Part shown: positions 10,639 through 21,899 of the stretch, piece after piece
How the letters are laid out: every line of letters begins with the position of its first letter
Numbering within the stretch: the first letter of the stretch is position 1
Assembly: GCA_003339415.1 (NCBI GenBank)
Contig: PDHQ01000017.1
Coordinates: forward strand, 8,877-72,876
Reading direction: 5' to 3'
DNA: 64,000 nt
DNA from: Ophiocordyceps camponoti-saundersi (nom. inval.)
Taxonomy: Eukaryota; Ascomycota; Sordariomycetes; Hypocreales; Ophiocordycipitaceae
The notes under the pieces: model-generated
What the model saw: only the letters and a program-made list of their open reading frames with translations
Databases searched by the model: none
What the model was told of the DNA's origin: nothing
Made by a program: the position numbers and the translations under genes

Positions 10639-13600
10639 CTTGATCAAACAAGTATCAATTGTACAGGCTGCAGTCGCGTTCGAGCATGGCAGAATGATGC
10701 TTGGTCAGTCGAGGGATGTTGAAGATGCAGAGGAGAAGATGAGTCGAAGCCGAGTGTAGGTTTAAAGGTTGAGGCAAATGGGGGGCGCAGGTCGATCCAA
10801 AGGCTAAATCTCGAAGGAGGCGCGGCAAAGCATACAGAAGGAGGAAACGCTTTGTCGGGAGGCGCAATAAAGAGTCCGAAGTTGATGATGTATGAATAGA
10901 GATGGGTAGATAGGTAGGTAGGTAGGAAGATAGTAGGAAGGCAGGTAGGTTGGTATGTATGCAGGCAGGTATGTATGTGTATGTAGTATGTATAGATAGG
11001 TATGTATGACGACGACGCGGTACAGCAAGAGGTTAAGGAGACTGGAGTGATGAAGGTTCGTTGTCGTTGTCGTCGATGTCGTCGTCGATGTCGTCGTCAA
11101 TGTCGTCGTCGTCGTCGTCAGAAAGAGGGGCTCTTCGGGCACCAGGCGGCAGAGCAGGGCGGCCGAAGCCGGAGCGCGGGCCGGCGCGGCTCGAAGGGGA
11201 AGCCGGAGAAGTAGGTGAAGGTGGAGGGGAGAAGGAGGAGCAAAGCGAGAGAGAGAGAGGGGGGAGAGATGGAGGGAATATGGGCGAGAATAGGACGGTC
11301 TACCTGTAGGGAGGGAGGTAGAGGTAAGTTGGTAGGTAGGTTGGTTGGTAGAGGTAGGTTGGAGGTAGGTAGTAGGTAGGTGGGTAGTGGGTAGGTAGGT
11401 AGGTAGTAGGTTGTAGGTAGCAGGAAGGTATGACCCGGTATATGTGGGGGGGGAGATGAGGGGCGGGCTGAGATGGGTGACTCTGCAGTTTCGCACCTGG
11501 CTGGGGGAGCTATTCGTACTCGGAGAAGCAGATATCGAGGGCGAAAAGGGAGGGTGGGGAAGATAGACAGCTCCCAGTAAGGAATGCGGCCGGTTGCTGA
11601 GGCGGGAACCAAAAAAAAAACCTGGTACTGTGCAGAGAGTGAGAAGAGAGGAGAAGAGGGAGATATGGAGCAGAGAGATAGAAAGCCATGCTCCTCTCCC
11701 CCCCCTCCCCCCTTTCTCCTCTCTCACTGCGCCCCCCCTTTCTCCTCTTCTTCCTCCTGCTCCTCCTCTTCCTCTCTCATGCGGTCTCCGCCACACGGTC
11801 GGCGGCGTAAAGGGCCAGAGCGCACCGGACTGAGAAGTGTAAACAGAGAGAGAGCAAGAGACTGAGAAAGCAGCGAGAGAGAGAGACTGGGAGAGAGGGG
11901 AGCACGGCCCCCAACACTTTTCGCCTTTAGGGTTGGTTAGGTAGGTAAGATGGAGGAGGGGTTAGTCGTAGCTCGGCCGGCACTAGGAGCTCTCGTTTTG
12001 GGAGAGAGAGAGAGGGAGATGGCCAGGTAGAGGCGACGATAGCTTGGAGGCTTGGAGGTAGAATCGAAGGTGAGGAGAGAAGAGGGTGAGAGGAAGAAAG
12101 AAAGGGGGGGTGTATCTTGTAAGGATTGGACAAGTTAAAGTGCGTGCAGGAAGGAATTGCATGCTAGGATCATAGGATGTGGAGGTAGATGGTGTGATTA
12201 GATGGTGTGGAGATAGTAAGTACCTATCTTGGTATCCGTACCTCAGTTGAGGGAGTCGATGAAGCACGTGCCTTCCTTGTAAAGCCGGTGCCAATCTGCG
12301 ACTGCGCATAAAGGGGCAAATCAATTCTGCAGATAGAGTACGGACTCTATTTCATTTTATTCGACACCAGGAAGAGCCAAGCGTCGACGCGCAGATGTAT
12401 CAGGATGCCTTTTTTTTCTTTCTTGGCTCAGTCTGTAATCGGTCGCTGTATCAGACCCAGCCGCAGTGAGTGCCTACAGGCTATCGGCAGCCCGTTAATC
12501 CGTACGGATAAAGGTGCAGCTACGGATACAAGCACGATTCATATGCATGTATGTACTACTAGTTGCACATAGCGTAAAACCACACCCCCCCTTCCTCTTC
12601 TTCTTCCCCCCCTTCTAAACAGCTCCCAGAGCTTCGGGAAGGCCTAAAAGAAGGACATGACAAAAAAGCATGTTCACATGCTATGCGGCGCCTCTACAAT
12701 AAAGCTATAAGCAGCATGTATGTACATACATATAAAGAACCAAGCAAATAATATAGACAAAGCCAAAAGAAAAAGAAAGGATTATGGGGAAAAGAGAATC
12801 AATGCATGCATTTATTACCTGCATCTAAGCTGTCTATTGCTTTGCTTTGCTTTGCTGATGATAACGATGATGATGATGATGCTACCTCCTCTCTACGGAC
12901 GTACCTCTCTCTACTATTCACACGTCCTTCCACTCCAACGGAGCTCGCTTCTTTCCCCCCCCCTGCTGGTCTTCCGCCCCGCTCCGCCCCGCCCCGGCTC
13001 CCCCGCCTCACCCAGACCAGACCCAACCCGCTCGTCGATAGGTAGAGAGAGAGAGAGAGGGAAGACAGAGGCAACCGATTCCGGCGTGACCGATGACGGC
13101 TCATTTCCACATGTGTCGAGCTATGTCTGTATGTACTTACCTACCTATTACATACAGCAAGGAAGATCCTACCCAGACATACATACATATGTATGATAAC
13201 CGGCGAGAATATGAAGAAAAAGACTTGAAAGGAATACCCAGCAAGATACGGATATATAAACTCGCTTCCTCACTCACTTTACCAACTTACCTACCCGATA
13301 TACCTGTATATGTGCTCTCTCTCTCTCTCTTTCTCTCTATCTCTCCTCTCTCTCTCCTCTCTCTCCTCACACACACACACAGACCTCTCCCCTCACGCAC
13401 ACACGCCGTCGTCAAACACGCCCGCACCCCAATCCGTCCATCGACTCCACGAAATCCTCGCCTCTCGTTGGTGCGACGTCTATGGAACCGGCCGTGCTCT
13501 GCGACCAACAAGGAGTTACCTTTCTTCCCGTTCTCTCCCCCCCTCCCCCTTCCATCTCTCATTCTTCCTCTCTATACCCTTTACTCTCCCCCTCCCGTTC

Positions 13601-14108
13601 TTCTGTAACCTGCATGTCTGTAGTTCCATCCTTGCTAACTTTCATTTTCCTTCTTCTTATTCTTCTTTTTCTTCTTCTGCTTCTTCATCTGCTGTTTTCG
13701 CACGTGGTCGTCTTGTCACTGAAACAGGGGGGGAGAGGCCGCCGGTCGATCCCACAACTTACCTAGAGTCCTCCTCTCATCCATGTTCGCAACCCCCTAC
13801 GTCATCAATCACTAACCGGGAGAGCCAGTTCTATCCGTAGTGCAGGACCAACTCCCCCTTTCTAAAGCTCCAAGCCACCCCACACAAAAGGGCACGAAGC
13901 TCCGTCCGGAAACGATTCTATCAACTTGATTCTTCTCCTCTTTCCTCAAGTAGAGCCGTAGGTAAAACTTGATATCATGGTCATTCTCATCCCGTGATCT
14001 GAGAGACTTGAGGGTATCGCATCATTCACACGTAATAAATCAGCGGCCGACGATTCCGGCCATCCATGTGCAAACTTCCCCCCCCCCTTTTGCCACATCA
14101 TCTTTTCT
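10639..14108. repeat. 3.5-kb gene-free region rich in GGTA repeats and pyrimidine tracts
   Basis: Degenerate GGTA/GTAG tetranucleotide repeats run from about 10905 to 11005 and again from 11300 to 11420. A GTCGTC trinucleotide run lies at 11060-11120. A CT/CA block lies at 13311-13381, and the TTCTTC-rich 13640-13690 follows. I find no frame with a recognisable domain or coding-like composition. Long minus-strand frames are Ser/Thr/Pro/Leu readings of the repeats. The left end presumably contains the promoter of the zinc protein starting at 10638. Confidence 0.7.
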
Positions 14109-15155
14109 CTACCTGAGCTGCTTGAGTATCTCACCGAGGAAATCCTCAAAGCTCAACGTAATGTACCCATCGCGGTCATCGTCATACTTCTTAAACACAT
14201 CCGTCATGCGCTTCAGCGAGATGCAACTCTGAACGAACAGATCGAAGCTCATGACACCCTCGTTGCGCTTATCGTAAGTACGGAAGAGCAGCTCGACAAA
14301 GTGCGGGCTGAGCCGGTAGCGAAACGCAATGAGCGCGTCCGTAAACTCGTTGAGCGAAATGTTGCCGGACCGGTCGACGTCGAAGCGGTCAAACAGGGTG
14401 CGCCAAGAGGCGAGGAAGGACCAGAGGCCACAGAACTCGTCAAAGTTGATGGTACCGTTGCGGTCCGAGTCGAACATGCGAATCATCATGCGCACCGTTT
14501 GGATATCAAACGCCGTCCAGTCGCCGTTGACCAGCGCCGTCGACAGTTCTCGCTCCGATAGCTGACCCGTGCCTACATCATTCATCATCATCATCATCAG
14601 AGACGGTTCTCCTGCTTAAGCCGCAATACGTATGCATAGTCCACCCACCGTCCTTATCCACGGCACGAAAGAGAGGTAGCAGCGTCGGGTCCGACCCAGA
14701 CGAGCTCTCAGTAGCCGGCGATGGCGGCGGGCGCGAACTCGGCTGCTGCTGCTGCTGCGGATGTTGATGACGGCCATGGGACGCGACCCGGCCGGAGGAA
14801 GACTGCGGCGGCGGCGACGTCATCGCGTACTGTGGCACCGGCGGAGGAGGCTTCGATTCGTAACGCGACTTTGACGACGACGATGCCGACGCCTCGTGAT
14901 GCTTCTATCATGCAGGAAGAAATCGAGTCAACGGCTTATACATGCGCAGGACATAATCTTCATGCAGAAGGCGACACAGCCACGTCGGCACGTACAGTAT
15001 CCGGCTCAGCGAATCTGCGAGAAGGCGGCCAGCGAGTCAGCGAGACGTCAGTCAACTTCCTCCACTTCTTTTCCCCCTCCCCCCCCTTTTCTCCCCGCGC
15101 CAACCCACACCCACCTTGGTAAGGCATCCGGGTTGTAAGGTCTATTGTACGCCAT
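14109..15155 (-). CDS. Penta-EF-hand calcium-binding protein (PEF1/ALG-2 type)
   Basis: Four exons, 15115-15155, 14996-15014, 14649-14904 and 14109-14572, give 259 aa. Exon 2 is only 19 nt. The first exons encode MAYNRPYNPDALPRFAEPDT. A Gln/Ser/Pro-rich linker of about 65 residues follows, then five EF-hand-like units. Loops readable in the sequence include DKDGTGQLSERE (completed across the last intron), DSDRNGTINFDE, DVDRSGNISLNE, the degenerate DKRNEGVMSF and DDDRDGYITLS. An N-terminal low-complexity arm plus five hands is the penta-EF-hand layout; yeast Pef1 and human peflin/PDCD6 are relatives with roles in budding, ER-Golgi transport and membrane repair. Joining the last intron (14573-14648) exactly completes the first EF loop, which strongly supports the model. 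The gene is divergent from the ChaC-like gene. Confidence 0.9.
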
Positions 15156-15815
15156 ATTTGTGCTTTCCCCTTTGGCTTCTTCCTTCAAGCCGAAGAAAAA
15201 CGCCACGAAAGAGAGAGAGGCACAAAGGCGACGATGATGTGTGGGCAAGAAAAGCTCGACAACCGAGGAGGGCGAGCACGCGCGACAAAGCACGCAACGA
15301 TGGATGAAGAGACTAGAGGTGAGATCTGGGTGATGGCGATGTGATCGAACCAAGCCGTTTGTTGTTGAGAAGCTTCTCAAGGGAGAGGAGGGAAGAAAGG
15401 AAGGGAAACGGACGGCAATGTGTTATATACCTACCTACCTACAATATAGGCTTGCAAACAACGTATGCCGTACCCGTAATACGGCCGTCAGACGAAGGCG
15501 GCTACCACGCCACGTGACAGAACAGTGCTTGTCGCACACTATCCGTACAGACCAACCTCTTACCGACCTATGGCGATCGTCGTCGTCATCGAGTTTGTAT
15601 AGTACTATAAAGTATCTATCCCTTATGACAGATACTGACGGATACTAAACAACCCCGTTTCGTCTCGTCTCCGCCGTCGTCACAATTCCCGACCCTGATC
15701 TCTTACCCTCTCATATATCCCCAATCACCAAGTTGCGGCTCTGCCTCAGCTGAACCACCACCAACAAGGACAACAGCAGCAGCCCCCAGCCGCAGAGGGT
15801 AACACACGAGCAGCA
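15156..15815. promoter_or_regulatory. Divergent promoter region, penta-EF-hand gene / ChaC-like gene
   Basis: 660 bp between outward-facing starts. A GCCACGTGAC element (CACGTG core 15511-15516) lies about 300 bp before the ChaC-like ATG. The 15600-15660 stretch is AT-richer. No coding region is seen. Confidence 0.5.
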
Positions 15816-15919
15816 ATGCCCGCCGACACCCCCGAATTCTGGCTCTACGGCTACGGGTAAAGGAAACCAGCTCAGCCTCTCTTCTCTTCTCTTCCCTTCT
15901 CTCGCTCCCGCTTACACTT

Positions 15920-15959
<40 letters not shown>

Positions 15960-16785
15960 CTTTCTTCAGTAGTCTCATCTGGAAACCGCCGCCGCATTTC
16001 GGTAATTATGAACCCTTGTCTCTGAGGGGGATCCTCGTGCAACCTGCAAGCTCACTCAACGGCCCCCGCGTATATGTGCGTATGCGAGCCGCAAAGACAG
16101 GAGAGTCCCCGGTTGGGTAGCGGGCTTCGTCCGCCGCTTCTGGCAGGTTTGTACCACCGGCCTCGTTGCCCTCCCCCCCTAAGCCTCATGGTGCTCACAC
16201 ATCCTCTGACAGGCCAGGTAATTCATCCACTCACCCGTCAAGGAGTCATCTCACCACATGTGCTGATGAACCTTCAGTGAGGACCACCGAGGCACCCCAG
16301 AGTCCCCGGGCCGCGTCGTCACCCTCGTCGACAAGTCCTACTGGGACTCCCTCACCGATCCCCACGATTCCGCCCCTGACAAGGTCTGGGGCGTCGCCTA
16401 TCGCATCCCCTCTGACCGCGTCGACCAAGTCAAAGACTATCTTGACATCCGTGAGATTAACGGCTACTCCATCCACTACACTCCCTTTCACCCCATTGAT
16501 GGCTCTCCTCCCATCTCGACGCTCGTCTACATCGGCACGCCCGACAACGAACAGTTCGTCGGCCCTCAGGACCCCGACGAGCTCGCCCGACATATCCTAG
16601 CAAGCCGCGGACCGAGCGGCCTCAACAAGGATTACCTCTTCAGCCTCGAGACCGCCCTCGACGATCTCGGTCCGGGCAGTGGCGAGCTTCACGTCAGTGA
16701 CCTCGCCAGGCGCGTCAGGCTCCTCGAGCAAGGAGACACACTCCGCGCTGATGAGCGCGCCAGTACGGACACGCGAAAGGCTTGA
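15816..16785 (+). CDS. ChaC-like glutathione-specific gamma-glutamylcyclotransferase
   Basis: Five exons, 15816-15856, 15970-16001, 16097-16146, 16213-16217 and 16278-16785, give 211 aa. The ChaC signature YGYGSLIWK (residues 11-19) forms exactly across intron 1. Then come DRRVPGWVAGFVRRFWQ and ASEDHRGTPESPGRVVTL, and the latter joins only if the 5-nt exon GCCAG is included. The family catalytic glutamate is probably E102 in DYLDIREINGY. ChaC proteins cleave cytosolic glutathione to 5-oxoproline and Cys-Gly; the yeast relative is GCG1. The C-terminal 60 residues are acidic/basic and less conserved. Introns have good signals (GTAAAG, GTAATT, GTTTGT and GTAATT donors). The start is the first Met before the motif. 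Without the micro-exon the frame shifts and hits a stop, so the model depends on it. Confidence 0.88.
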
Positions 16786-17404
16786 GAAGAGCGGGACACT
16801 GCAGACAGACAAGTCAATAGAGAAAGAAAACCACATGAGAAAGCTTTTGCCACCGACCAACCAGGTCTCGCCCAGCCAACTCCCCACTCCCCCGTTACCC
16901 TGAGCCCTATCTCTTCTGTTCTCGATGCATCTTGAAGCTCCTCGCCTACATCATCATCATCATCACCCATTTTCCAGAGGCCCGTCCGTAAAGTTGCCTC
17001 GCCCTTCAGCTGCGCGCGACATGTAGACAAAAATTTCTAGCGTCACCGTCGATCCGACCTTGTGACGGAAGCAATGGGGAGAAGACACATGGCGACCATA
17101 GCAAATGGGCGAAAAGAAAAGGCAGTAAACATGGAGTTGAAAAAAAGGGGGCGGCCTCCAGTCTCCCGGTCCGACAAGCGTCCTTCGTCTTCCGACGCTG
17201 GCCGAACAAGGATGGAGCTAGCCGCCCTGGTATCGACTGAAGCATTCGGGTATAATTTGCGTCCAACCTGGTCGCAGGTTCCCCACGCGGCGGCTGTAGG
17301 CCGAAGAAACGGGTCGAGGTGGTGGCGGTCAAGGCTTGCGGCCCTTGGTCACCGCCACCAAGAGAACTCTCCAAGACATGGCTCAGTTGCTCCCGAGGAG
17401 CTCG
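16786..17404. other. Convergent intergenic region, ChaC-like / RRM gene
   Basis: No supported gene. It contains the 3' UTR regions of two converging genes and no notable repeat. Plus-strand frames running through 17060-17400 are antisense shadows or chance openings. Confidence 0.6.
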
Positions 17405-18254
17405 CTAGTAGCCCCGGCCTCCCTGTGGCGGGAGGGGAGGCGGCTGCTGCGGCTGCTGCTGCTGTTGCTGCGGGAGCACCTGGGGCGGTTGCTGCTGCGA
17501 TGGGTCTGGGTATCCATAAGGCGGCGCACCATAGCCTGTCAAGCCGTCAGCGAGGGGTAAGCGAGGCGGCAGCGATTGGACATGATTACCCTGGGGTGGA
17601 ACATTGTATCCGGGCTGGTGCGGTGGATAGCCGCGTCCGTAAGCCATCGGGGCGTACATATGAGGTGCCGCGACAGGATAGCCGGCCTGGGGAGGCATGC
17701 CGTAGGACATGGGCACCGGATAGCCTCCCCGTCCTCCACCGTAGCCTGAGCCGTTGCCTCGGCCGCCATAGCCTCCTCCACGGGGACCATTGTCGGAAGC
17801 TTTGTCGACTCGAATCATGCGGCCGTCAAACCTACCAAAGAGTGAGCACGAGGGGGGGCTGGGAAGGGAAAGGGTCTGCTCAACAGAGGGAAACATACTC
17901 GACATTGTTCATGGCAGCGATGGCGTTCTGGGCGTCCCCCTCTTGGGTGTAGCGGACGAAGCCGAATCCACGGCTGCGACCGGTGTCTCGATCCTTGACA
18001 ACGACCTGTTTTCGACGCGCGCCTTGTGTCAGAAACATGTTTCCCATGTCGGGAGGGAGGAGGAAGACGAGCAAGTTGTCAAGAGAAAAAGGACGTACCG
18101 CTTCTTCGACAGGGCCATATTCTTCGAATTTTTGGCGGAGGGTCGTCTCTTCGGTGTGCCAGGCCAGGCCACTGGAAGGGGCGAAGAGACCCAGGTCAGC
18201 AAAAGCGCGGCTCCTCACGAAGGGGACGACTGACCCGATGAAGAGCTTGGCCAT
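17405..18254 (-). CDS. Small RRM RNA-binding protein with Gly/Tyr/Pro/Gln-rich tail
   Basis: Exons 18235-18254, 18099-18171, 17899-18005 and 17405-17831 give 208 aa. A further intron at 17536-17589 is likely: 54 nt, GTAATC donor, GCTGAC branch, ACAG acceptor. Removing it joins VPPQ to [12 protein letters not shown] and gives 190 aa. A single RRM spans residues 1-80, with RNP2 LFIGGLAW (restored across intron 1) and RNP1 RGFGFVRY (43-50). The tail has GGYGGRG-type repeats, many PxGY units and poly-Gln, resembling plant and fungal glycine-rich RNA-binding proteins. It probably acts in mRNA handling or stress granules; the sequence does not show which. The start is fixed by the MAKLFIG motif. 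Four or five short introns in an 850-bp gene is dense. Confidence 0.88.
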
Positions 18255-19857
18255 GACGAATTGGAGCGACGCTTCGAGCGACGACGTGCGACTGCTTAGA
18301 GGTTGCGTCTGTCGGTATTACTGCTCTCCTCAAGAAACCGTTGCGGCTGCTTTAGGTGGGTGAAGAGGCTCTTCTTTCTTTTTCCTTTCTTTTCGGGCCA
18401 CGACCTATCGCGACTGCTGTCGGCTCCAACAAGAAGGAACAGGGGAAGGATGAGTCGCGAGGCAGGTCGGCGACAGCGATAAAAAGAAGCGTGCGCACGC
18501 TCCCCTAATAAGGCTGAATGCAGGCGACGAAGCAGTCGACGTAAGAAAAAAAAAAGCCGGCGCTGGAGAGGGGAGTTGGCAGGGAAGAGAAGAAAATATT
18601 TGGGGTGGGAGAGAAAAATGATGAAATAAGGCCCGGTAGTAGCACGGGTACCTACCGGGTAGCGAGACGGCGGCGGCTCAAAGACGGAGAGAGAGAGAGA
18701 GAGAGAAGGGGGGGGGGGGGAAGAGGAGGAGCAGGAAGAGGTGTTTTTTTTTGGCAGAGCAGGGAAAATAGAGGGGTGATGAAGGGCTGGCGTCAGCAGT
18801 GAGCAGCAGACACTGAGCAGACACACAAAAAAAATGAGAGCAGATACTGAGCAGCAGGGGAGGGGAGGGAGAGACGGAGAGAGACGGAGAGACGGAGAGA
18901 AAGAGAGTGAGTTTCTCTAATAAGAGCTGACAGCTCTCCTCGGTACTTGGGGGGTTGCGTTCTTTTCCCCTTCCTGTTTATAAATGCCCCTTGGCTATTA
19001 TAGCCTCTCTATCTCTCTCTACCTATCGCTCTGTCTGTCTGTCTCTCTCTCTCTGTCTCTCACTCTCTCTCTTTTCTGGAGAATGGAGACAGACCGGTAT
19101 CTGGTACAGGGATATCTGGTCGGTCCCTACGCAGAGTCGCAGGTACTGAGACTACAGTCTTTTCTCCACGTGGACTCGCACCGTACGGGACTCGGTACGG
19201 CACGGGCTTCGGCCTTTGACAAGCCTGACAGGCTGTTGGAAAACGACGAGAGCTGCAGGAAAGCATCACGAGATCTGGGGTAATGTGCACATCGTGCGCA
19301 GTCGGTAACGCCCTTAAGGTTAAGTACTAACCGTGCTATGCAGCGCAAATATTACCTACAGCTGCAATAACTCTCTCCAAGGTTTTGGCGCCGGTCCCGG
19401 GTAGACGCACTGTCAATCACCATCTGCATCATGCGCAAGAGCCACCGGCATGGATCATGTTGGGCCGTTGAAACGCTCGACGGGCCTCCCCCGGAACCGA
19501 CGGGCCGGCATCGGGGCCCTGCTCTCGACTCCCAGCTCGTCTCTGTTACACGGCATGATGGTGCACGTGGCTGTGGTTTGATCGCCGCGTCGACGAGGGA
19601 TTCCATCCAGGTTGGCGCAGCCTGCTGCGGTCGACGTGACTGTCAATGTGACTAACACTTGCGGCCGGCAGTCGCGTCTTCGTCGTCGGTTCCTTCCATC
19701 GTGCCAAGTGGGCATCACGGGACGATGAGGCAACCAAGAGGGCTGGCTGGCCCGTTTGTCATCTCCCGTCTGGTCTCTCTTCCATCCTCATCACCATCAG
19801 ACATCTCCCTTCCAAGTTCCCGCACTTACACACACACACATATACTTCCATGCACAC
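18255..19857. repeat. Divergent intergenic region with GA and CT tracts
   Basis: 1.6 kb between outward-facing genes. GA repeats lie at 18685-18708 and about 18865-18910, and CT/CTGT repeats at 19010-19078. A mirrored TACCGGGTA/GGTACC area lies near 18645-18660. A CA run of 12 bases sits at 19829-19840 just before the next ATG. No coding region is supported between 18255 and 19857. Confidence 0.65.
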
Positions 19858-21886
19858 ATGGGTCAGCAAGAGTCGGACCGTCATCACTCCGTTCGCTCTT
19901 GGCTTCGCCATGTAGACGCCCCTGGCCAACGTCTCTCCCCTGCCATGGTCGACGATGAAAGCCCTTGGCGGCCCCATCATCTGCTCTCCCAAGACGTCCG
20001 GCCGACGAGACGGGCCACACAGAGCCCAAGCCTCTTCGTTCGAGACAGTCCGCTGCCCAGCATCTCGTCCTCAGAGCACCATTTCGGCAAAAAGTCCCGG
20101 CGAAAGACTCGCCCTGACCGATATGACTCGGCCAAGCGGAGTCCGCCCTCCAACGTCGCCGAGGCGCCGTCCAAGAAACGCAAGAAAGACGGCAAACGAC
20201 GCCGCCTTCGCTCTGATCGGGAGGTCATGGACAACTTTGCCTCTCAGGCCATTGCCAGTGACCGCCTCACGGTTAGCTCATCCTCATCTCCCTCGCCACT
20301 TCGCCGGCTGATGCACGCCAGCTGAAGCCTAACCTGAGGGCTGGCTCTTTCTTGAATGGACGAAGCTCGGTAGCAGCGCAGCGTGCGTCATGTTCTGTGG
20401 CCTCCTAGCCTGTTTCTGACCTGGAAGACCAGCGGCCGACCTAGCCTTCTACCACCTCTCCAAACCCGATCAAGGAAGCCGGGAGCCGCGGAGGCCCAGC
20501 AACCAGTCGAAAGCGGCGAGAGATTTGCAAGACGACGCCGACTTTTTCGCCAATGTCAAGAAGAAGCACATTGTCGTCATCGGCTCAGACCGCCATGATT
20601 CGGCTCGAGGCACGTCTGTAAGCCGGCCAGCATCAACATCGCGTCACACCACGATCAGTCAAAAAGCCGTGCTAGGTCATGGCTCCATTTCTACCCAGCC
20701 CTCTTCCATCAATTGCTTTTCTAATCGTGCTGCTACCCCTGTTTCGCGACGCCGCATTCCGAAATGGAATTCAGTCGAGCCCCAAAGTCCTCCAGTCGAC
20801 GCAAGACAGCCCATTTACACGCCCAAAGCCGAAAGCACTTACAGAGATGAAGGGGTTATGGTCGATACGCGGCGATGCAATTACGTAGACAAGGGGGTCA
20901 TGGTAAGCCCTGGCTTTGACATGCGCCCGTCGTTCAGCGCAAACCGCTCGCATGACGGAAGAGAGAGGCGGAGTCTCAATATCGCCGGAGTCGGAGACGC
21001 TTCGAAACCAGGCAAGGGGGCGCCAATGGCGACAACCCAGTCACCGTCGGCCATCAGGGGCAAGTCCGATGAGCATCGACGTGTGCCGGCAAAGCCCGGC
21101 ATTCGCCCAAGTACTCATGACGGCGTCGGACATTTTGCCGGCTACCACTCAGTCGACAAGCAACAGTCTCGCACCTTTAGCGAGAGCCAAGTTCCTTCGC
21201 GGAATCATGATAAACTTCAGCCGCCGGTTCAGCAGCCACGTTACCATGCAACTGCTCGGCAGCCTTTTGAAGCTTCGACCGTCCCGCTGCCTCAGGAAAC
21301 CTCGCGGCCGATCCCGGACACGACACGGAAGCGGGCTCCGTTTACCGCACTACGCTGGCAGGAAGGCGACTTGAGAGGCGGCCATACCAGTCGAGACGGG
21401 ATGCCGCGCTCTCGCTGGCCCCCACGCGAGGCAGATGAGTCACCGCAGGATCTCATTGCGAGGCTTGATCGCGAAGCGCCACTAAGTTGGCAGGAAGACG
21501 ACTTGAGAGACGGTCATACTAGTCGAGACGAGATGCCGCGCTCTCGCTGGCCCACACGCGAGGCAGATGAGTCACCGCAGGATCTCATTGCGAGGCTTGA
21601 TCGCGAAGCGCGCGAGCAGTTCGAGGCGAGCTCGCGCTACGACAGAGCTTACGGTGATGGCAACGATCCGGTTGACAGGTACGAGGTAGGTTTGCAGCTC
21701 CATGAGCTCGAAGCTGGAAAAGAGGGGGTCAGGGGGGGCCGATTCGACGCTCCATGGGACCCGCGCGACGGGATAAAGCCTCGGACGCCCAAGTCCGTTG
21801 CTACGAGACAACGGCGGTGGGACGGGGCATACGAGGTAGACGCGGTCGACTGGACGGAATTCTGGCGGCCCAACTGTTTTGGTTAA
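19858..21886 (+). CDS. Unrecognised basic, probably disordered protein with internal duplication
   Basis: I do not recognise this family. The best model is two exons, 19858-20257 and 20433-21886 (617 aa). The intron has a weak GTGACC donor, a CTGAC branch and a CAG acceptor; another donor near 20271 is possible, so the junction is provisional. Exon 1 is rich in Ser, Arg and Lys with a nuclear-localisation-like cluster (SKKRKKDGKRRRLRSD). Exon 2 begins with a more structured-looking part containing DLQDDADFFANVKKKHIVVI. It continues as Arg/Ser/Pro-rich sequence, carries two 44-residue tandem copies (RWQEGDLRGGHTSRDGMPRS and relatives) and ends with DWTEFWRPNCFG. No transmembrane segment or catalytic motif is visible. 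Its stop lies 13 bp from the stop of the converging lyase gene. Confidence 0.7.
21356..21619 (+). repeat. Two 132-bp tandem copies inside the coding sequence
   Basis: Unit 1 is 21356-21487 and unit 2 is 21488-21619. Each encodes 44 residues beginning WQE(G/D)DLR and including DEMPRSRW or DGMPRSRW and ESPQDLIARLDREA. Nucleotide identity is very high over about 125 bp, so the duplication is recent and in frame. Confidence 0.85.
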
Positions 21887-21899
21887 CGGAAAACTCGCT

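Noticed and set aside
10804..11796. 330-codon minus-strand frame rich in Tyr, Leu, Pro, Thr and Ser
   Set aside because: It reads through GGTA and GTCGTC repeats; composition is dictated by the repeat and there is no recognisable domain.
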